Shown here: in pieces, positions 8,977 to 17,454 of the stretch | How the letters are laid out: each line of letters begins with the position of its first letter | How positions within the stretch are numbered: the stretch's first letter is position 1 | NCBI RefSeq assembly: GCF_016294135.1 | Contig: NZ_JAEDCO010000011.1 | Location: 1-44,177, forward strand | Reading direction: 5' to 3' | DNA from: Methanobrevibacter ruminantium | GTDB lineage: Archaea > Methanobacteriota > Methanobacteria > Methanobacteriales > Methanobacteriaceae | DNA: 44,177 nt | Translations under genes and position numbers: made by a program | The notes under the pieces: model-generated | The model's database searches: none | Told to the model about the DNA's origin: nothing | Seen by the model: only the letters and a program-made list of their open reading frames with translations

Positions 8977-9290
8977 TTAACCATCTCTACCCCGATAACT
9001 CTCTTAATAAGAGCTGCCATTTGATCGGCACCGCCTTCAGATGAACCAGATTTATCTGGTATCTCAATAACCATTGGTAACACATCAGAACCAAGACGTT
9101 TATGAATATGTTCTCTTATGTTATCAGCTATCTTTTGTGTAATTATAATAATTGAAATTTCATCGTTTAATAACTCATCAAGAGCATTTTTAGCTTCTTC
9201 ATCATTATTTACAATAATACCTTTTTTAACTCCACCAAGTTTAAAACCAGTGACAGTATCGATATCTCCTATAATAGCGACATCACTCAT
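8973..9290 (-). CDS. atpF: A-type ATP synthase subunit F
   Basis: This 105-residue central-stalk subunit F has a Rossmann-like N-terminal part (VAIIGDIDTVTGFKLGGVKKG, ISIIIITQKIADNI) and a C-terminal tail that inserts into the head with subunit D. The length is normal for the family. It overlaps atpC and atpA by 4 bases at each end (ATGA junctions), consistent with tight translational coupling of the stalk and catalytic subunits. Confidence 0.95.
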   Translation of the reverse strand: MSDVAIIGDIDTVTGFKLGGVKKGIIVNNDEEAKNALDELLNDEISIIIITQKIADNIREHIHKRLGSDVLPMVIEIPDKSGSSEGGADQMAALIKRVIGVEMVK

Positions 9291-10441
9291 ACTAACATCT
9301 CCCTAATTTTAGATATTGGGAAGTCTTCTTCTCTTTTAGCTCTTGCAATAACTTTTAAGTTTTTAACTTCAACTTCTTTTTGGGACAAGAATCCTATTAT
9401 AGGTCCAATACCTAAAGGTTTTCTCATGGAATAGGATTTTGCAGAGTCGACTAAAAACTTGTCTAAAGCTTGTTCAAAGAGAGCCACAGATCCAGTTTCA
9501 TTGTATTCTGGAAGTACATCAGTAAGTACATCAGAGTATTTTGTTCCTTCTAAAGAGGAGATTACTCCTGTGACATCTTCTGCTTCCATAAGATCTTTAA
9601 GCTTCCATTCTCTTAATTGATATCCACTATCAATCATATATGGACTGATAGCATCATAATCTAATCCATCAACTTTTGCTCTCAATATTAATTTAATGTT
9701 AGCTACATCAACTTGATTTCCAACGTATGAATAGAGAATTTGTTTGTTTTCATCAGATGGTGTTTCTGAGGAAGCGAGTAACTTGTCTAAATAGTATTTA
9801 TCCAATGCAGATTCCAAAGGAAGGACCATACCTGTTTTTTCATATTCAGGAAGCACTTCTTCTAAAATCGGTGCATACTCAGTTCCATCTAATCCTGCAA
9901 CAACATCTGTTACAGAGTCAACATCACTTAAACGTTGTAAATCTTCATATAAAGAACCTGTAGGAACTAAAAGTTCTTCAGTAGCTTCTTGGCTTAATCC
10001 TGCTTCTTTAGCAGTGAGTAAGCTTTTAATATTAGCAATGTCAGATTTCTTTGCCATTACTTTAAATGAAGATTGAATTTCTTTAGGAGCCATTCTTGAA
10101 ACTAAATCGTAAGTTTCACCAAGTTGAATATCTAATGCCTTTTCAAGTGTATAATTATCTAAGTATTCAGCATAGTCAGGAGATCCTCTGAGATAGTTGG
10201 TAATTTCTTCAACGTTGTTTGCTTCAACAAGTTCAGAAATTTGTTTGTCATCAAATAATCTTCCTTTTCTTGCTCTTACTCTCGCATTAGGATGAAGATA
10301 TGGATAAACATCTAGAATTGGTCTAGTTGCAACAATTACAATAATTGCACCAATAACTACAAATGCTAAAAGAACTATTGCTAAAAATGCCTCATTAGAA
10401 AGTCCTAAGGAACTTATGATTGTAGCAATTTCATCAGCCAT
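9287..10441 (-). CDS. atpC: A-type ATP synthase subunit C
   Basis: This 384-residue subunit C (d-subunit homologue) is the funnel that couples the K ring to the central stalk. The body is helical and built of three related repeats (compare LLAKEAG, LILRAKVDGLDYDAISPYMI and LKVIARAKREEDFPISKIREM). The protein has an N-terminal hydrophobic segment at about residues 15-40 (FLAIVLLAFVVIGAIIVIVA). Such an N-terminal membrane anchor occurs in Methanobacteriales-type C subunits but not in all archaea. The stop overlaps the atpF start by 4 bases. Confidence 0.93.
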   Translation of the reverse strand: MADEIATIISSLGLSNEAFLAIVLLAFVVIGAIIVIVATRPILDVYPYLHPNARVRARKGRLFDDKQISELVEANNVEEITNYLRGSPDYAEYLDNYTLEKALDIQLGETYDLVSRMAPKEIQSSFKVMAKKSDIANIKSLLTAKEAGLSQEATEELLVPTGSLYEDLQRLSDVDSVTDVVAGLDGTEYAPILEEVLPEYEKTGMVLPLESALDKYYLDKLLASSETPSDENKQILYSYVGNQVDVANIKLILRAKVDGLDYDAISPYMIDSGYQLREWKLKDLMEAEDVTGVISSLEGTKYSDVLTDVLPEYNETGSVALFEQALDKFLVDSAKSYSMRKPLGIGPIIGFLSQKEVEVKNLKVIARAKREEDFPISKIREMLV

Positions 10442-10453
10442 AATTCATCTCTC

Positions 10454-11134
10454 CTAATCAAATAAAGTTTTTGCAACTTCTGAACGTAATGATTTCTTAA
10501 ATCTTAACATTCTAGATTCAATAGTGTTATTAACTTGAATTTCACCATTTCTTGTTCTTAATATAGCTCCACCAATAGTGTCGATAGGTTCGCCAATTTC
10601 TAAAGTAGTTTCAACATCAGTTTCAAGGGAAACTTCTGTAGCGATTGCACTAAGATCAGAAGGTTTTTCACGTTTAATTAAAGATTTGATTAAACCGACA
10701 ATAGTTTCCAATTTGTCTTGGACTTTAGGAATGTCTTCTTGTTTTAATAAAACGATTAAATCTCCACCACCAATTTCTACAGCTGCTTCTTTAATCATTT
10801 CAACTAAAGCATCCACATATTCTGAATCATTGGTATTTGCCATATTTGTTAAATCTTCAGTAGCTTTACTGAAAGCTTCTTCGATTACTTCTTCTTTTGC
10901 CCCTAATTCTGCCCTACGAGCATTCATTTTAGCTTCAGAAATAATTTGTTGATATCTCATTTCAGCTTGTTTTGCAGCATCTTCTGAGATCTTAACTTTG
11001 GTAACTTCAGCTCTTTTTTCACCATCAGCTAAAATAGCATCAGCTTTTACTTGAGCTTCACTTTTATTTACATCAGCTTTTGCTTGAGCATCAGACATTA
11101 TGTTAGAGACAATTTTGTCTGCTCCAGAGCTCAT
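10454..11134 (-). CDS. atpE: A-type ATP synthase subunit E
   Basis: This 226-residue peripheral-stalk subunit E has an N-terminal half that is one long Ala/Lys/Glu-rich helix (KADVNKSEAQVKADAILADG) forming a coiled coil with subunit H. The globular C-terminal domain (GGDLIVLLKQEDIP, GGAILRTRNGEIQVNNTIESR) caps subunit B. The start ATG follows GGAGGT 8 bases upstream and lies 13 bases after the atpK stop. Confidence 0.95.
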   Translation of the reverse strand: MSSGADKIVSNIMSDAQAKADVNKSEAQVKADAILADGEKRAEVTKVKISEDAAKQAEMRYQQIISEAKMNARRAELGAKEEVIEEAFSKATEDLTNMANTNDSEYVDALVEMIKEAAVEIGGGDLIVLLKQEDIPKVQDKLETIVGLIKSLIKREKPSDLSAIATEVSLETDVETTLEIGEPIDTIGGAILRTRNGEIQVNNTIESRMLRFKKSLRSEVAKTLFD

Positions 11135-11147
11135 ACAACTGACCTCC

Positions 11148-11633
11148 TTAACCTAATATTCCACCGAATACCATAAGTAAGATAGCAATCAAGAAACCGT
11201 AAATAGCTTGAGTTTCTGGTAATGCAGAGAAGATAATACCTCTAGCAAACATGTCAGTATCTTCAACGATAGCACCAACAGAGGAAGCTGCTGCCATACC
11301 TTGTCCCATACCGGAACCTAAACCTGCAAATCCGATAGATGCACCTACACCAATAGCTACAATACCTGCAGTAGTGGAAAGACCTTCTCCTCCACCTAAT
11401 AATCCTGAGAATACAAGTAATAAAATAGCAATCAAGAATCCGTAAATAGCCTGAGTTTCTGGTAATGCAGAGAAAATAATACCTCTAGCAAACATGTCGT
11501 TATCTTCTGCTACAGCTCCAACAGATCCAGCTGCTGCCATACCTTGTCCTAAACCGGAACCTAAACCAGCAAAACCAATTGCTACACCAGCACCAATTGC
11601 TGCTAAAGCAGTACCTAAAGCAATTTCTACCAT
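11148..11633 (-). CDS. atpK: A-type ATP synthase subunit K (double-hairpin rotor proteolipid)
   Basis: The 161-residue rotor subunit is an internal tandem duplication with a period of 81 residues, giving two hairpins and four membrane helices. Each hairpin carries a full set equivalent to the Na+ ligands of Ilyobacter subunit c: Gln30, Glu59, Thr60 and Tyr64 in hairpin 1, and Gln111, Glu140, Thr141 and Tyr145 in hairpin 2 (motifs GSGxGQGMA and LPETQAIY). Every hairpin should therefore bind an ion, probably Na+, as reported for the Methanobrevibacter ruminantium enzyme. The two halves are also very similar in DNA, which suggests recent duplication or gene conversion. The gene has its own likely promoter in the 251-base gap after atpI, fitting the need for many more K copies than I copies. 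Confidence 0.97.
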   Translation of the reverse strand: MVEIALGTALAAIGAGVAIGFAGLGSGLGQGMAAAGSVGAVAEDNDMFARGIIFSALPETQAIYGFLIAILLLVFSGLLGGGEGLSTTAGIVAIGVGASIGFAGLGSGMGQGMAAASSVGAIVEDTDMFARGIIFSALPETQAIYGFLIAILLMVFGGILG

Positions 11634-11884
11634 ATAATATATCTCCTTAAATTAAATTGTTTAAATAAATCGTTTAAATATAATTTTCATTACATTTCAA
11701 TAGAACATAAAGTTCTTGATAAAAGAACATCATTTTTATAAGAATTGTCCTAATTGACATTTCCATAAGCATAAGTTCTTGATTTTTAATTATGAATTTT
11801 CATAATTGCCTTAAATATAAAATCACATTTCCAATAATTTCATCTTTAAGCGTTGAATTATAAAACTATAAATTTAAATTTTGT
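11634..11884 (-). other. Long intercistronic gap between atpI and atpK with stem-loop
   Basis: This is the only large gap within an otherwise tightly packed operon. Besides the TATA element it holds an inverted repeat GTTCTT-gataa-AAGAAC (11712-11728) and a second, looser TAAGTTCTTGATT copy near 11772-11785. Both could act as RNA processing or stabilising structures, or as a partial terminator after atpI. No ORF was seen. Confidence 0.45.
11673..11683 (-). promoter_or_regulatory. Probable internal promoter of atpK
   Basis: The complement reads TTATATTTAAA, a good archaeal TATA box, centred 45 bases upstream of the atpK ATG. The operon promoter before atpH has the same spacing (about 44). A strong ribosome binding site (AAGGAGAT, complement of 11641-11648) follows. 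This would allow extra transcription of the high-copy rotor subunit and the genes after it. Confidence 0.5.
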
Positions 11885-13891
11885 CTATTTTTTGATTTTA
11901 GTAAATTGTCTTTTAGCTTTAAAAGCTTCAAATGAATGTTTTCCACCCATATAGAATTGAGAGAAGAACTCTACATAGTTAAGACGCAAAGCGTTAACAC
12001 CAGCACCTAATACTTGGAAAAGGAAGTTAGCAATATGTCCACCAATAAAGATGATAATAGCTAAAACAATACCTACAACTGGAATCATGTCATTTACCAT
12101 ATTGGTCAAGATGTTTACAGTCATTGCAATACCACCAGTAGCTAAACAAAGAGCTAAAAGACGAGCATATGAAAGGACATCTCCCATGAATCCAAATACA
12201 TCCATAAGTCCGTAAGCACCGTTACCCCAGATAAGCATACCAAGAGCAGCAACAATAAATACTGCACCTAATGCCATACCAATCATTCCAATTGCTGGGA
12301 ACAAGAATCCTAAAACCAATAAAATGATACCAAGTTCAAATACAAACCATACGATTTGAGAACCAATAGCTTCTTTTTTCTCGCCGTATCTTAAATTGTC
12401 AATTGCACCTAAGATGAAACCAAGGTTGGTGTAAATAATACCAATTACAATAGCAATAACTAAGATAGTAGCCGGATATTTGAACGCATTAATGGAATCA
12501 ATAACTGTAGGGAGAGCAGGGCCCCAACCTAATATTCTAGTCCATAGGTCCCCAAGTAAACCATTGGTAACCAGACCTAAAATAATAGCCCATACACCAC
12601 TTGCGATGATGATTAAACCACCATCATGCATGGTTCTATTGATTTTACCCATTCCTCTGTATAAAATGAATCCTATAATTGCAACTAAAAGACCATAACC
12701 TGCATCGGTTAAACAGAAACCGAAGAAGAAAGGATATGTAAGAGCTACAAATAAAGTAGGGTCAATTTCATTGTATTTCAATGGGGAATACATTTCAACT
12801 AACAATTCATAAGGTTTTGCATACGCATTGTTTTGTTGCAATACAGGAACGTCTTCTGCATTGTCTGGAACTTCCTCAACTTCCATGATTGCATGGCCTT
12901 CAGTTGCGGTCTCAATAATAGCTTGAGCTTTTTCCACATCTTTTTCAGGTACCCATGCCTCAAAGACATAAGTCTTGTCAGTTTCAGCAAAACCAGCGAA
13001 AACCTCATTCTTATCTTTCTCATTTTCTAATTGTTCTTTTAAAGCAAGAACTTCATCATCCCATTTTTCCGCTACAACTTTCAATTCAGCTTTAGCTTGG
13101 GATCTTTCACTTTCGATAGCTTGGAGTCTGGATTCAGAAGAGGAAATAAGACTATCCGGTCTTCCTTCTAAACCTTCAGTTTCAAACTTCTCGAATTCAT
13201 TTTTCCTAAGTAAGGTATAGATATCATCCTTATACTCATTAGCAACGACGACAACCATGATATAACTTTCTTTTTCTTCGTCTGGTACTAATTCATAGAA
13301 GAGATCATCTGTAATCTTACTGTATTCATCTTTGAATTTCTGAGCTGACTCAGCAGTGATCCTACCAACAATGGTAGAAGTGTACTTGGAATCGCTTAAT
13401 AGACCTAAGTCCATATCTAAAGGTTTTAGCTTTTCAGCCAACTCTTTATTTGATTCAAGTTTACTCTCTTCACTGTCTAGTGCGGCTAACTTATTTTCAA
13501 TACCTTTTGTTTCACCTTCGACCTGGCTTAATGTTGATTCTGCATAAGCTATCAAGCTTTCAGTATCAACATCCTCGACTTCTTTTGGAACTGGAAGGTC
13601 AGGACTGATAAATGACATTATCAGTTCCTTCATGCTTCTATCCTCAGACAAGGCATCTCCAAGCAAGTCGGAAATACCGCTTGTCTTCATGAGAAGTGAA
13701 GATAGCTTACCGGTGTGGGGTGTAACTTTTGAAGGTTTCAAAAGTTCTGCTAGCTTAGGATCTTGCTGAATACGTTCAGAAATATCATTTATTTGAACAA
13801 TACCCTCGTCGTGAAGTGCACTGACCGTAGGACTAGCGTATTTGTCCAAAGTTATAACATTAAGCTTACGCATTCTCGCAGTTCTAAACAT
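11885..13891 (-). CDS. atpI: A-type ATP synthase subunit I (a-subunit)
   Basis: This 668-residue membrane subunit I has an N-terminal cytoplasmic half (about residues 1-350) with long coiled coils (SRLQAIESERSQAKAELKVV) that bind the peripheral stalks. The C-terminal half has seven to eight membrane helices. The ion half-channel region contains the conserved arginines in VLSYARLLALCLATGGIAM and NALRLNYVEFFSQFYMGG, which face the rotor carboxylates. The start ATG has a GTGAGAT ribosome binding site and lies 9 bases after atpH. Confidence 0.95.
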   Translation of the reverse strand: MFRTARMRKLNVITLDKYASPTVSALHDEGIVQINDISERIQQDPKLAELLKPSKVTPHTGKLSSLLMKTSGISDLLGDALSEDRSMKELIMSFISPDLPVPKEVEDVDTESLIAYAESTLSQVEGETKGIENKLAALDSEESKLESNKELAEKLKPLDMDLGLLSDSKYTSTIVGRITAESAQKFKDEYSKITDDLFYELVPDEEKESYIMVVVVANEYKDDIYTLLRKNEFEKFETEGLEGRPDSLISSSESRLQAIESERSQAKAELKVVAEKWDDEVLALKEQLENEKDKNEVFAGFAETDKTYVFEAWVPEKDVEKAQAIIETATEGHAIMEVEEVPDNAEDVPVLQQNNAYAKPYELLVEMYSPLKYNEIDPTLFVALTYPFFFGFCLTDAGYGLLVAIIGFILYRGMGKINRTMHDGGLIIIASGVWAIILGLVTNGLLGDLWTRILGWGPALPTVIDSINAFKYPATILVIAIVIGIIYTNLGFILGAIDNLRYGEKKEAIGSQIVWFVFELGIILLVLGFLFPAIGMIGMALGAVFIVAALGMLIWGNGAYGLMDVFGFMGDVLSYARLLALCLATGGIAMTVNILTNMVNDMIPVVGIVLAIIIFIGGHIANFLFQVLGAGVNALRLNYVEFFSQFYMGGKHSFEAFKAKRQFTKIKK

Positions 13892-13900
13892 TATCTCACA

Positions 13901-14215
13901 CTATAAAATATTTTTAACAATAATTGAAGCAGCTTCGTCTATATTTTTTCTTGCGTCATTTTTGATGCTTTCAACATCTTTTTCTGCTTGAGAAGTAATA
14001 GATTCAGCTTCTTTCTTTGCATTTTCTTCTGCATTAAAAACAGTAGATTGAGCTTCTTCGCTAGCTTCATTCTTAGCAAGTTCAATCATTTCATTAGCTT
14101 TAACAGTAGCCTCATCAATCATTGCTTTCGCATCGACTGTTGATTGTTCTACTAAGGAATCAGCATCGCTTTCAGCTTTTTTTATTTGGGTAATAGCTTC
14201 TGATATCCCTGCCAT
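13901..14215 (-). CDS. atpH: A-type ATP synthase subunit H
   Basis: This 104-residue subunit is almost entirely helical and rich in Ala, Glu and Lys with hydrophobic heptads (ISEAITQIKKAESDADSLVE), as expected for the peripheral-stalk partner of subunit E. It is the first gene of the atp operon (order H-I-K-E-C-F-A-B-D). The ATG follows GGTGAT with 5 bases spacing. Confidence 0.92.
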   Translation of the reverse strand: MAGISEAITQIKKAESDADSLVEQSTVDAKAMIDEATVKANEMIELAKNEASEEAQSTVFNAEENAKKEAESITSQAEKDVESIKNDARKNIDEAASIIVKNIL

Positions 14216-14252
14216 AATAAATCACCATGGTAATCTTATTTTTATTTTTGTT

Positions 14253-14266
14253 AATATATATATTTT
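14253..14266 (-). promoter_or_regulatory. Promoter of the atp operon
   Basis: The complement contains AAAATATATATATTAA, a TATA box centred about 44 bases upstream of the atpH ATG, leaving a short 5' leader of roughly 15-20 bases. The A/T-rich flank beyond it shows no clear operator. Confidence 0.5.
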
Positions 14267-14648
14267 ATTAAAATATTGTAATATTATTATATAATAAAGA
14301 AATTATAACGACATTATAAAATTTAATTTTCTTAAAAAATTAGACTGAAATTTCAATAAATATTTTGATAAAAACTAAAAAAATCCAAAAAAATCCAATA
14401 AAAAATTAAATTGATTAGAATTAATAAAATCCCAAATAAAAGTATTAAAATGAAGATATGAAAAATAAAAAAATAGCTTTCATGAAAAAAACTTGAAATT
14501 TCATGAAAGGAAAAAAATAGTGAAATTTGAAAACAGAATAAAAACAGTTTACAGATCATTGAAAAAAATTATAAAAAGATAATAAAAAATTAATAAAAAA
14601 ATAATGAAAAATAAAGAAAAAAGTTAAAAAATTAAAATAAAAATTGAA
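14267..14648. other. AT-rich spacer with long inverted repeat
   Basis: No gene is supported; open frames here are A/T-runs with Phe/Ile-only translations. The main structure is a perfect 11-bp inverted repeat CTTTCATGAAA (14477-14487) / TTTCATGAAAG (14499-14509) with an 11-base loop. It lies about 140 bases after the 4-TM gene and is flanked by T-runs on the minus strand, so a terminator is one reading. Each arm also contains the palindrome TTTCATGAAA. Confidence 0.4.
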
Positions 14649-14996
14649 TTATTTGTGGAATAATCTTAAGAAAGATTTAGGTAATTTTCCAAGATATGCT
14701 GCAATTGCAATTACAAGCAAAACAATACCAAATATAATGAAAATGAGATTATATGGCATCAAGAGGAAAGTAATACCTACCAAAACAAAAATTAACCCAT
14801 CAATGAGAATAGCTGCCTTAGTCCAGCTAGGTTCAAAAACAGACATCGCAAGTGTCCATCCAACTACAATAAGCACAACACTTGAAGCAATGACATCGTA
14901 AGTTACTGGGTTTGCATCAACATAATTCCATAATCCTAAAACCATTAGGATAACTGAAAAAGCAAGTAGAATAATTGATTTTTTTGTAATTCTCAT
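14649..14996 (-). CDS. Four-helix membrane protein of unknown function
   Basis: This 115-residue protein has four predicted membrane helices (roughly residues 8-25, 32-50, 60-80 and 84-103) and a short basic tail KLPKSFLRLFHK. The pattern resembles small HdeD/DUF308-like membrane proteins, but I cannot assign it. It follows the nitroreductase gene by 44 bases in the same direction, so it may be the last gene of that transcript. The sequence before the start, GTTGATACT, is identical to that before the fumarase-like gene. Confidence 0.6.
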   Translation of the reverse strand: MRITKKSIILLAFSVILMVLGLWNYVDANPVTYDVIASSVVLIVVGWTLAMSVFEPSWTKAAILIDGLIFVLVGITFLLMPYNLIFIIFGIVLLVIAIAAYLGKLPKSFLRLFHK

Positions 14997-15040
14997 AGTA
15001 TCAACTTAAATTTTTTTATCATCAGATATGTCAATAATTA

Positions 15041-15547
15041 TTATTTGTAAATGACTAACTCATCAATAGCTTTTCTAGGAGTGTCTCTTGGCTCTGCATT
15101 TCCATAACCTAAAGGAGTGAATAGTACAGGTTCCCATTCATCATCCAAATCAAGGAATTCTCTTGCCTTATCCGGCTTGAATGCTGCAATGAAACAAGTG
15201 TTTAAACCTACATCTTCAGCTGCAAGGATCATATGAGTCATTACAATGGTTGCATCAATGTCTGCAATGTTCTTATCATCATACTTTCTAGTCCAAGCCT
15301 TTTCCTTAGAGGCAACTACACAAAGGACAAGTGGTGCTTGTGTAAACCAATCAGGACTGTAAATTCCTTTCAATTCTTCTTTATACTTTTTAGTGTCAAT
15401 TACAATTACCTTAAAAGGCTGGAAGTTTACTCCAGTTGGAGCAAGTTGAGCAGCTTTAAATATCATATCTAATTTTTCCTGCTCCACTTCCTTATCTTCA
15501 AAGCCTCGCATACTGTATCTTTGTTCAATTACATCAAAAAATTCCAT
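15041..15547 (-). CDS. Nitroreductase-family flavoprotein
   Basis: This 168-residue protein belongs to the FMN-dependent nitroreductase fold. It begins with FDVIEQRYSMRGFEDKEVEQ (the RxSxR-type phosphate/FMN contact), then APTGVNFQPFKVIVID, and ends with FTPLGYGNAEPRDTPRK, all typical. Such enzymes transfer hydride from NAD(P)H or reduced F420/FMN to diverse acceptors. The substrate here is unknown. The length is at the short end for the family, with no sign of truncation. It starts 29 bases after the citryl-CoA lyase-like gene, with GGAGA before the ATG. Confidence 0.85.
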   Translation of the reverse strand: MEFFDVIEQRYSMRGFEDKEVEQEKLDMIFKAAQLAPTGVNFQPFKVIVIDTKKYKEELKGIYSPDWFTQAPLVLCVVASKEKAWTRKYDDKNIADIDATIVMTHMILAAEDVGLNTCFIAAFKPDKAREFLDLDDEWEPVLFTPLGYGNAEPRDTPRKAIDELVIYK

Positions 15548-15576
15548 TTTTATTTCTCCATCATATAATAAAAAGA

Positions 15577-16416
15577 TTAATCATCAATATTCTTATTTTT
15601 AAAACCTTCATAAACAATATTTTCCAAATCACAGAAACGTCTGAATTTCTCTTCCTCTTCCATTTCCTCATGTGCATGAGCTACAAGTCCTGGAAGCCTT
15701 CCAATCATAAAAATGCCTAAACCTAAAGAGCTGTCAAAGCCCAAATCAGAAAGCAAACCCGCATTTGCACCATCAACGTTTAAGCAAATTCCTTTTCTTT
15801 CAGACAAAATACTTTCGATAACAAGTGCCAATTTAGTATGTGGACCAATAGATGATTCCAATATTCCCAAATCCAATAGCCTAACTGCACGAGGGTCCTT
15901 ATTATGATACCTATGACCATAACCCGGGATTCTTTCAGACCTTGACTCATATTCTTCTACAATTTCAATGGCTTTTCTTGCTATTTTCTTATTTTTATCC
16001 TCATCATCAGTTTCATCTAAATTCAATGAACTTATGGATTTCTGGAACAATCCCATTGCCTTTTCAATGGCTCCTGCATGATTTTTGCCGAAAGACAATA
16101 AACCTCCTGCAACAGCATTGTTGATATTTGCACCAGAGGACGCTATCAATCTTGCAGACTGTGTGCTTGGAGGAGTGACTCCATGATCACAGAATGAAAC
16201 CAATATATGATTGAAGATCTTGGATTCCCTCTCATCAGGTAACCTTTCCATAAGAATTAAAAATACCATTTCAGCAAAACTAAGATTTGTAATCAAATCT
16301 TCCTGATTATAACCTCTAGTAACCAATTCATTAGGCCTTACATCAGTAATCTTAGTTTTAATACTGTGTTCAGGAAATTTAAAACCATTTTTAGTAGGTT
16401 TTGGATTATCGTTCAT
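15577..16416 (-). CDS. Citryl-CoA lyase / citrate synthase-like protein
   Basis: This 279-residue protein resembles the citrate-synthase-like module at the C-terminus of ATP-citrate lyase and stand-alone citryl-CoA lyase rather than full-length citrate synthase (over 370 residues). Matching blocks in order are VSFCDHGVTPPSTQSARLIA, GGLLSFGKNHAGAIEKA, IPGYGHRYHNKDPRA (catalytic His region), ICLNVDGANAGLL and GLGIFMIGRLPGLVAHAHEE. Known members cleave citryl-CoA to acetyl-CoA and oxaloacetate, or act on methyl-substituted analogues. No citryl-CoA synthetase is nearby. It sits between the fumarase-like and nitroreductase genes, with AGGAGA before the ATG. The real substrate could be another 2-hydroxy tricarboxylate or a C-C bond-forming reaction. 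Confidence 0.8.
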   Translation of the reverse strand: MNDNPKPTKNGFKFPEHSIKTKITDVRPNELVTRGYNQEDLITNLSFAEMVFLILMERLPDERESKIFNHILVSFCDHGVTPPSTQSARLIASSGANINNAVAGGLLSFGKNHAGAIEKAMGLFQKSISSLNLDETDDEDKNKKIARKAIEIVEEYESRSERIPGYGHRYHNKDPRAVRLLDLGILESSIGPHTKLALVIESILSERKGICLNVDGANAGLLSDLGFDSSLGLGIFMIGRLPGLVAHAHEEMEEEEKFRRFCDLENIVYEGFKNKNIDD

Positions 16417-16497
16417 AATATTCTCCTAATAATCAAATAATCTTAATATAATATCATTTTTTCTAATATATAATTCTATTTTAGTTAACTTGAATAA

Positions 16498-17382
16498 CTA
16501 GAATTCAAAGCTTGAAACTCTTGGCTCAACTAAACATGCAGGCCTTGCTGCTACAATTCTCACTCCACTTGCCCTTTGAGATCCGATATTTACAAATGAG
16601 CCAAGTGCAGTTGTTTTTCCACCAAGTCCTAAAGGACCTATATTTGTATTATTCAACTCTTCTGCAATGTATTTTTCAATATCAGTTTGATTGCTTAAAT
16701 CACCATGAGCCATTGCTCTAAGCATCAATGCATTTGCCTCAAAATGGGTTCTTCCAACTCCAATAGCAGGAATTGATGGGGTGCAACCTAACATAGCCAA
16801 TGATTCCTTTAGCCAATCCAAAGCCTCGCCAAATACGATATTAGAATCTCTTTTATGGAAAATCCTATATGTTTTTGCCCTTATTTCAGGACCTCCTCCT
16901 TCCAATAGAATTGTGATTCTTATCTTATCATCATCCACACCAATCCTCCTTCCATAAGTGGATTCATCCTTCTCTTCTATTAAAAAGGATGCGGGCTTCA
17001 TCATATGGGATTCATTGTATAAACCTTGTGATTGCTCAATACGTTCTGTATCATTTCCTTTTACTGCCATTGGCCTTCCAGGAAGCTTATCAAGTCCTTG
17101 AGCAATACCAATATTGATTTCATTGAAAAATCCTTTAGGGATTTCCCTTTCATGCCCTATTTCAATCAAAACATGTGGAATTCCTGTATCATCACATAAT
17201 GGAAGCTTCTTTTCACTAGCGACCTTAAAGTTTTCAATCATCTGTTCCAAAGCCCAAACTGCATTTTCATTATTCAGCCCCTTTTCCAACTTTAGAGCAT
17301 TTTCGTAAGCAGATAGCCTGTCTTCACTATATGAACTGCCTGCATTTACAACTGCATTTTGAACCTTTTCAATCAAATCCAT
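16498..17382 (-). CDS. Fumarase/tartrate dehydratase alpha-type Fe-S hydro-lyase
   Basis: This 294-residue class I fumarase alpha-subunit homologue shows three cysteines placed to hold the [4Fe-4S] cluster in KLPLCDDTGIPHVLIEIG, LGCTPSIPAIGVGRTHFEAN and AARPACLVEPR. The family adds or removes water on fumarate/malate, tartrate or mesaconate-type acids. The beta subunit (swivelling domain) is needed in two-component enzymes but is not next to this gene, so it must be elsewhere in the genome or the enzyme works differently. It lies between the citryl-CoA lyase-like and U32-like genes. In a methanogen it could serve the reductive incomplete TCA branch; the neighbours suggest a more specialised acid pathway. 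Confidence 0.85.
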   Translation of the reverse strand: MDLIEKVQNAVVNAGSSYSEDRLSAYENALKLEKGLNNENAVWALEQMIENFKVASEKKLPLCDDTGIPHVLIEIGHEREIPKGFFNEINIGIAQGLDKLPGRPMAVKGNDTERIEQSQGLYNESHMMKPASFLIEEKDESTYGRRIGVDDDKIRITILLEGGGPEIRAKTYRIFHKRDSNIVFGEALDWLKESLAMLGCTPSIPAIGVGRTHFEANALMLRAMAHGDLSNQTDIEKYIAEELNNTNIGPLGLGGKTTALGSFVNIGSQRASGVRIVAARPACLVEPRVSSFEF

Positions 17383-17454
17383 AGTATCAACAATAATCTT
17401 AATTTAAAAAAAGGATTTAAATACTATTTTATATCCTATTTTCATACCATATTT

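Noticed and set aside
14353..14559. 68-residue Phe/Ile-rich frame on the minus strand
   Set aside because: Translation of A/T homopolymer-like spacer; no ribosome binding site and it covers an inverted repeat.
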